This document shows positions 31,221 through 35,079 of a DNA stretch of 35,079 nucleotides, in pieces. How positions within the stretch are numbered: position 1 is the stretch's first letter; the number at the start of each line of letters is the position of its first letter. The notes beneath the pieces are model-generated. The model worked only from the letters and a program-made list of their open reading frames with translations. It was not told where the DNA came from and made no database searches. A program made the translations under genes and the position numbers. This stretch comes from an uncultured Alphaproteobacteria bacterium (GTDB taxonomy: Bacteria > Pseudomonadota > Alphaproteobacteria > CAAHEQ01 > UBA3637), in assembly GCA_947586835.1 (NCBI GenBank), contig CANPXT010000002.1, forward strand, positions 87,009-122,087, read 5' to 3'.

Positions 31221-31274
31221 TTTGCGTTTTTTTGAACAAAATGCATTTTTTTCCGTTTTTGTAAATAAAATATC

Positions 31275-31303
31275 TTGTCAAATAAAAAAATTTTCGATAT
31301 TTT
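31275..31303 (+). promoter_or_regulatory. Possible promoter of the efflux operon
   Basis: TTGTCA (31275-31280), 17 bp, TATTTT (31298-31303), about 28 bp before the start codon. Confidence 0.45.
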
Positions 31304-31330
31304 ATATAAAAACAAAAAAGGATTTCGAAA

Positions 31331-32491
31331 ATGCAAAATAAGACTCATTTTAAAAATATTCATTTTTCAAAAAAAACAATTCTCTTTCTGGTGTGGAGTG
31401 CCGCCGTGTTTTATATCGGATTTTCCGTTAAATCGGCAACGGCACCCGCACCCGTTCCCCCACAGGGATTAAACACTGCCGTTATTACGGGGCAACCGCT
31501 TGAAAAAGACATTCGCCTCTTTAAAAACTTTATTGCCCGCGTGGAACCGGTTAATGAAGTTGACATCAAGCCGCAAGTTTACGGAACACTTGATGCAGTG
31601 TTGTTCGAAAACGGATCGTATGTGGAAGAAGGAACACCGCTGTTTATTATCGATAAAAGCCGTTACGAGGCAAACGTTCAAGCTGCACAAGCCGATTTGG
31701 ACAAGGCATTGGCAAATGTGACACAAATTGAAAACGATTATCATCGTATGACAAAACTTTACAAAGATAAATTTTTGGCCAAAGCCGAACTCGAACTTGC
31801 CGAAAGTAATTTGGAACAGGCAAAAGCCGCCGTCAGCCAGGCAAAAGCCAACTTAAAACTGGCACAGCTCGATTTGGAACACGCAACCATTTCCGCTCCC
31901 ATCAGCGGCTATATCGGCAAAGCACTGGTCACCAAAGGAAATTACATCGATTCATCGGCAACCACCATGGCACGTATTGTGCAAACGAATCCCGTTCGAA
32001 TCGCCTTTTCCGTCACCGATAAAGAACGCCTGCAAAAAGTATCGGGTCCGAATGAACAGTCGCCGATTAACATGCGTCTTGTGTTGGCGGATGGAAACGA
32101 AGTGGATATTCAACCTTTAAAAATATTTACGGAAAGCGAAGTTGACGAAGCCACCGCCAGCATTTTTGTTTATGTCGAATATGCAAATGAAAAGCGGTTG
32201 TTGCTACCGGGGAATATTTTAAGCGTGAAATTAAGCGATGCCGCCGAGCATAAAGTCATTCTCATTCCGCAAGATGCCGTTATGCAGGATAAAGGCGGAA
32301 AATATGTGATGAAAGTCGATGAAAACAACACGGCACATCAACAATACATTAAAGCCGATGAAAATTGGGATAATTATTACATTGTGGAAAAGGGTTTGAA
32401 TGCAACCGATACCGTTATTTTATCGGGTGCGCAAAAAGTGCGGGAAGGACAAAGCGTTCAAACAAAACCCGTGAAACCGCTTGGAGAATAA
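31331..32491 (+). CDS. RND efflux periplasmic adaptor (membrane fusion protein, HlyD/AcrA type)
   Basis: A 386-residue adaptor. An N-terminal anchor (ILFLVWSAAVFYIGFSV, ~17-33) is followed by a lipoyl half-motif (VNEVDIKPQVYGTLDAVLFENGSYVEEGTPLF), a coiled-coil hairpin (~120-180, many Ala/Lys/Glu heptads), the second lipoyl half (ATISAPISGYIGKALVTKGNYI) and beta-barrel and membrane-proximal domains ending VREGQSVQTKP. It bridges the inner-membrane pump to an outer-membrane channel. AAGGA precedes ATG 31331. It ends 3 bp before the pump gene. No outer-membrane channel gene is visible in the window. Confidence 0.93.
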   Translation: MQNKTHFKNIHFSKKTILFLVWSAAVFYIGFSVKSATAPAPVPPQGLNTAVITGQPLEKDIRLFKNFIARVEPVNEVDIKPQVYGTLDAVLFENGSYVEEGTPLFIIDKSRYEANVQAAQADLDKALANVTQIENDYHRMTKLYKDKFLAKAELELAESNLEQAKAAVSQAKANLKLAQLDLEHATISAPISGYIGKALVTKGNYIDSSATTMARIVQTNPVRIAFSVTDKERLQKVSGPNEQSPINMRLVLADGNEVDIQPLKIFTESEVDEATASIFVYVEYANEKRLLLPGNILSVKLSDAAEHKVILIPQDAVMQDKGGKYVMKVDENNTAHQQYIKADENWDNYYIVEKGLNATDTVILSGAQKVREGQSVQTKPVKPLGE

Positions 32492-32494
32492 CAC

Positions 32495-35079
32495 ATGTTT
32501 TCACGCTTTTTTATCAACCGCCCCCGTTTTGCCGTTGTTATTTCTCTCATTTTAAGCATTGCCGGGCTTGTGTGTTTGTTTAAACTGCCGGTGGCACTTT
32601 ATCCGGAAGTTACACCGCCTGAAATTTTTGTTCGTGCCAATTATCCGGGAGCCAGCGCCGATGTGATTGCCAAAACAATCGGTATTCCGTTGGAAGAAGG
32701 CATTAACGGCGTGGAAGATATGCTTTATATGAACTCCACATCGGCAGACGGCACTTATTCGCTGAATCTTACCTTTAACAGCGGTGTTGATCCCGATATG
32801 GCACAAGTGAAGGTGCAAAACCGTATTCAACAAGTCAATTCCTCTTTGCCGACGGAAGTTCAACGACGGGGATTGGCAGTGCGGCGGCGGTCGTCAAGTA
32901 TGTTGGCATTTATCACATTCTTTTCACCGAATAAAACGCATGATACCGCTTTCATCAGCGATTATGTGCAAAATAACATTCAAAAATCATTGGTAAAAGT
33001 AAACGGTGTGGGCGACGTGAATATTTTCGGCGCCAAAAAGAGTATGCGTATCTGGCTCGATTCCGACAAAATGGCAGCACTGAATTTACCGGTTTCTGCC
33101 GTGAAAAGCGCGATTGAAAGTCAAAACTATCAGCCGTCTCTCGGACAATTGGGCGTGCGTCCCACCGAAAGTGATAATCTGATGGTTTATTCTTTGCAAA
33201 CAAAAGGGCGAATCGATACCATTCAAGATTTCGGCAACATTGTGGTTCGTACCAACAAACAAGGCGGCTTGGTTCGATTAAGAGATATTGCCCGAATTGA
33301 AATCGGACAGGAAAATTATTCGCACAAATCAGCTTATAACGGCGTGGAATCGGTGCCGATGGGCATTAACTTGTCATCGGGTGCCAACGCACTGTCGACC
33401 ATGGACGGCGTTAAAAAAGAATTGGAGCGATTAAGTCAATTCTTCCCGGATGATTTTACATATATCATCAATATGGATACCACACAATACATTAACGAAT
33501 CAATTGAAGAAGTTTCCTTTACGCTCATTTTAACCTTTTTGTTGGTTATTTTGGTGTGCTTTGTCTTTTTGCAAAACAGTTGGGCAACGGTTGTACCCGC
33601 CTGCGCCATTCCCGTTTCATTATTGGGCACCTTTATCATGATGATGACGCTCGGTTATACCATTAATATGTTTACGCTTTTCGGCTTGGTGTTAGCCATC
33701 GGCGTTGTGGTTGACGATGCTATTTGCGTTGTGGAACGGGTGATGACACTGATGGAGCAGGAAAATATGACGCCGAAAGAAGCCACCATTCAAACCATGG
33801 GGGAAATTTCAGGCGCCTTAATTGCCACCACGTTAGTGTTGTTGGCCATTTTTGTACCGATTGCTTTTTTAAGCGGCGTAACGGGTAAAATTTATCAACA
33901 GTTCGCCGTTACCATTTCAACGGCAGTTTGCTTTTCAACCTTAAACGCTTTAACCTTATCGCCTGCCATTTGTTCCACGGTTTTAAAACCGCATTCGCAG
34001 GTGAATATTCGAGTGTTGCATTGGTTTAATTCGGTGGTAACGTTTTCTTCAAGGCGTTATCAGGGCATTGTGGCTCGATTAGCCCGAAAAGTGGTTCTTA
34101 TCGCACTTGTTTTTGCCGTGTTTGTCGGGTTTGCTTCTTATATGATTACGCATTTGCCGACTTCCTTTATTCCGAATGAGGATCAAGGCAAAATTATGAT
34201 TAACATTCAACTGCCCGAAGGTGCTTCTTTTAAGCGAACGGAGGAAATTGTCAATCGTGTTTCGCCGCTTTTACGTAATCAAAAAGGCGTGACGGGTTTG
34301 ATGACCATTATCGGTCACAGTATGACGGCAGGTAGCGGTGAAAATATGGCCATGGGCTTAATTTCGTTGGACGATTGGGATAAACGAACCGATCCGGAAC
34401 TTTCATCCGGTGCGGTGTTAAATCGCATTAAAGCCGAATTGGATAAAATTCCCGAAGCGGAGTTTCAATTGATGGAATTACCCGCTATTCCCGGATTGGG
34501 TATGTCCGGCGGGCTTTCGTTAAAAATTCAAGCCTTAAACGATATGGATTATAACAAGCTGGACAGCACCACAACCGATTTTATGCAAAAACTTAATCGT
34601 CAGGATAAAATCGGCTTTTCGTTTTCCAACTTTACCGCCAAAACACCGAATATCTTTTTGGAAATCGATCGGTTGAAAGCCGAATCGATGCAAGTACCGT
34701 TGACAAACATTTTCTCGGCGTTGGAAAATTATCTCGGGTCGGGATATGTCAACGATATTAACTTCGGCACGCAAGTCAACAAGGTGATTGTGCAATCCGA
34801 TTGGAAATATCGGAAAGATATTGACAGTCTGCGCAATATTTATGTGCCGAATCAAGACGGACAAATGGTTCCCTTAAATGCATTCGTATCGTTAAAACCG
34901 ATTTTATCGCCGCGACAAATTATTCGTTATAATCAATATCCGGCATCGGGTGTGACGGTTATGCCGGCGCCCTCCTCCACATCGGGTGAAGCCATGAACT
35001 TAATCGAAGAAATGGCAAAAACCGATTTGCCGCGCGAATATGCTTACGAATGGTCGGATATGAGTTATCAGGAAAAACA
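32495..35079 (+). CDS. RND multidrug efflux pump, inner-membrane transporter (AcrB/HAE1 type), 3' end outside window
   Basis: Open from ATG 32495 (GGAG upstream) to the window edge, 861 codons of an expected ~1040. The N-terminus MFSRFFINRPRFAVVISLIL and PVALYPEVTPPEIFVRANYPGA are classic HAE1. Porter domains follow, then the helix group VSFTLILTFLLVILVCFVFLQ and FGLVLAIGVVVDDAICVVERV, whose DD pair corresponds to the proton-relay Asp407/408 of AcrB. STAVCFSTLNALTLSPAICS and FIPNEDQGKIMINIQLPEGA are also canonical. It pumps hydrophobic compounds from membrane and periplasm using proton influx. Immediately downstream of its adaptor, in one transcript. Substrates unknown. Confidence 0.95.
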   Translation, partial: MFSRFFINRPRFAVVISLILSIAGLVCLFKLPVALYPEVTPPEIFVRANYPGASADVIAKTIGIPLEEGINGVEDMLYMNSTSADGTYSLNLTFNSGVDPDMAQVKVQNRIQQVNSSLPTEVQRRGLAVRRRSSSMLAFITFFSPNKTHDTAFISDYVQNNIQKSLVKVNGVGDVNIFGAKKSMRIWLDSDKMAALNLPVSAVKSAIESQNYQPSLGQLGVRPTESDNLMVYSLQTKGRIDTIQDFGNIVVRTNKQGGLVRLRDIARIEIGQENYSHKSAYNGVESVPMGINLSSGANALSTMDGVKKELERLSQFFPDDFTYIINMDTTQYINESIEEVSFTLILTFLLVILVCFVFLQNSWATVVPACAIPVSLLGTFIMMMTLGYTINMFTLFGLVLAIGVVVDDAICVVERVMTLMEQENMTPKEATIQTMGEISGALIATTLVLLAIFVPIAFLSGVTGKIYQQFAVTISTAVCFSTLNALTLSPAICSTVLKPHSQVNIRVLHWFNSVVTFSSRRYQGIVARLARKVVLIALVFAVFVGFASYMITHLPTSFIPNEDQGKIMINIQLPEGASFKRTEEIVNRVSPLLRNQKGVTGLMTIIGHSMTAGSGENMAMGLISLDDWDKRTDPELSSGAVLNRIKAELDKIPEAEFQLMELPAIPGLGMSGGLSLKIQALNDMDYNKLDSTTTDFMQKLNRQDKIGFSFSNFTAKTPNIFLEIDRLKAESMQVPLTNIFSALENYLGSGYVNDINFGTQVNKVIVQSDWKYRKDIDSLRNIYVPNQDGQMVPLNAFVSLKPILSPRQIIRYNQYPASGVTVMPAPSSTSGEAMNLIEEMAKTDLPREYAYEWSDMSYQEK

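Larger units (their letters stand above)
28381..31232 (+). repeat. Three head-to-tail copies of a promoter - small ORF - cargo unit
   Basis: Unit 1 is ~28381-29240, unit 2 ~29241-30540, unit 3 ~30541-31232. Units 1 and 2 share the left block (ACATTTAATAAAAAATATAA and following); unit 3 lacks it. All share the promoter -10 region, an AGAAC-N3-GTTCT inverted repeat, a small ORF opening MRK, and a CATAAC-C-GTTATG palindrome. Cargo is a 109-residue gene in units 1 and 3 and GNAT plus an M20 remnant in unit 2. No transposase or insertion-sequence ends are seen. Confidence 0.85.

Noticed and set aside
28381..31232. Insertion sequence or integron cassette array
   Set aside because: No transposase or integrase, no terminal inverted repeats around units, no target duplications or attC-like folded sites seen.

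Overview
The window is AT-rich (by eye well below 45% GC) and reads as one continuous bacterial chromosome segment. The divergent xerC/priA pair, an L25/TL5-type ribosomal protein and several VirB6/TrbL-like membrane proteins suggest an alphaproteobacterium, possibly one of the AT-rich uncultured host-associated lineages. That placement is inference; no rRNA is present.

Layout. 1-0.9 kb: start of rplY (minus) with a possible attenuator in its leader, then tRNA-Pro. 0.9-8.0 kb: a tightly coupled minus-strand nucleotide-sugar and surface-polysaccharide operon (UDP-xylose synthase, ugd, acyltransferase, galE, DUF1796-like protein, DUF4422-GT8 fusion). The acyltransferase carries an in-frame G10 tract, a likely phase-variation switch. 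8.2-9.5 kb: tRNA-Asn, a gene of unknown function, and a promoter-to-terminator unit that looks like a C-rich-loop small RNA. 9.8-11.9 kb: site-2 protease, SPOR-domain protein, tRNA-Leu. 12.0-21.8 kb: three consecutive VirB6/TrbL-like genes on minus, divergent from a plus-strand run of three genes of unknown function, then pgpA and a ferredoxin:thioredoxin-reductase-like small protein. One of the unknown genes shares a domain with the 8.5 kb gene. 21.9-28.2 kb: a decayed ORF, two small genes, xerC, priA, an unknown gene pair and a GT2 glycosyltransferase. 28.4-31.2 kb: three repeated units. 31.3 kb to the end: an RND-type efflux adaptor and the first 861 codons of its inner-membrane pump.

The most unusual region is 28.4-31.2 kb. 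Three diverged copies of a [promoter - small ORF - cargo gene] unit lie head to tail. In units 1 and 3 the cargo is a ~109-residue protein that also has a remote relative at 22.4 kb. In unit 2 the cargo position is taken by a GNAT acetyltransferase and an M20-peptidase remnant, and only eight codons of the usual cargo gene survive. The DNA just upstream of the promoter -10 box is in opposite orientation in unit 2 compared with units 1 and 3. In unit 1 this block is bounded by a perfect 13-bp inverted repeat. This is what a past or ongoing site-specific promoter inversion would leave. Both orientations place a TTGCA(A/T) hexamer 17 bp upstream of a TATAAT box, so an inversion would exchange upstream control sequence rather than simply switch the promoter off.
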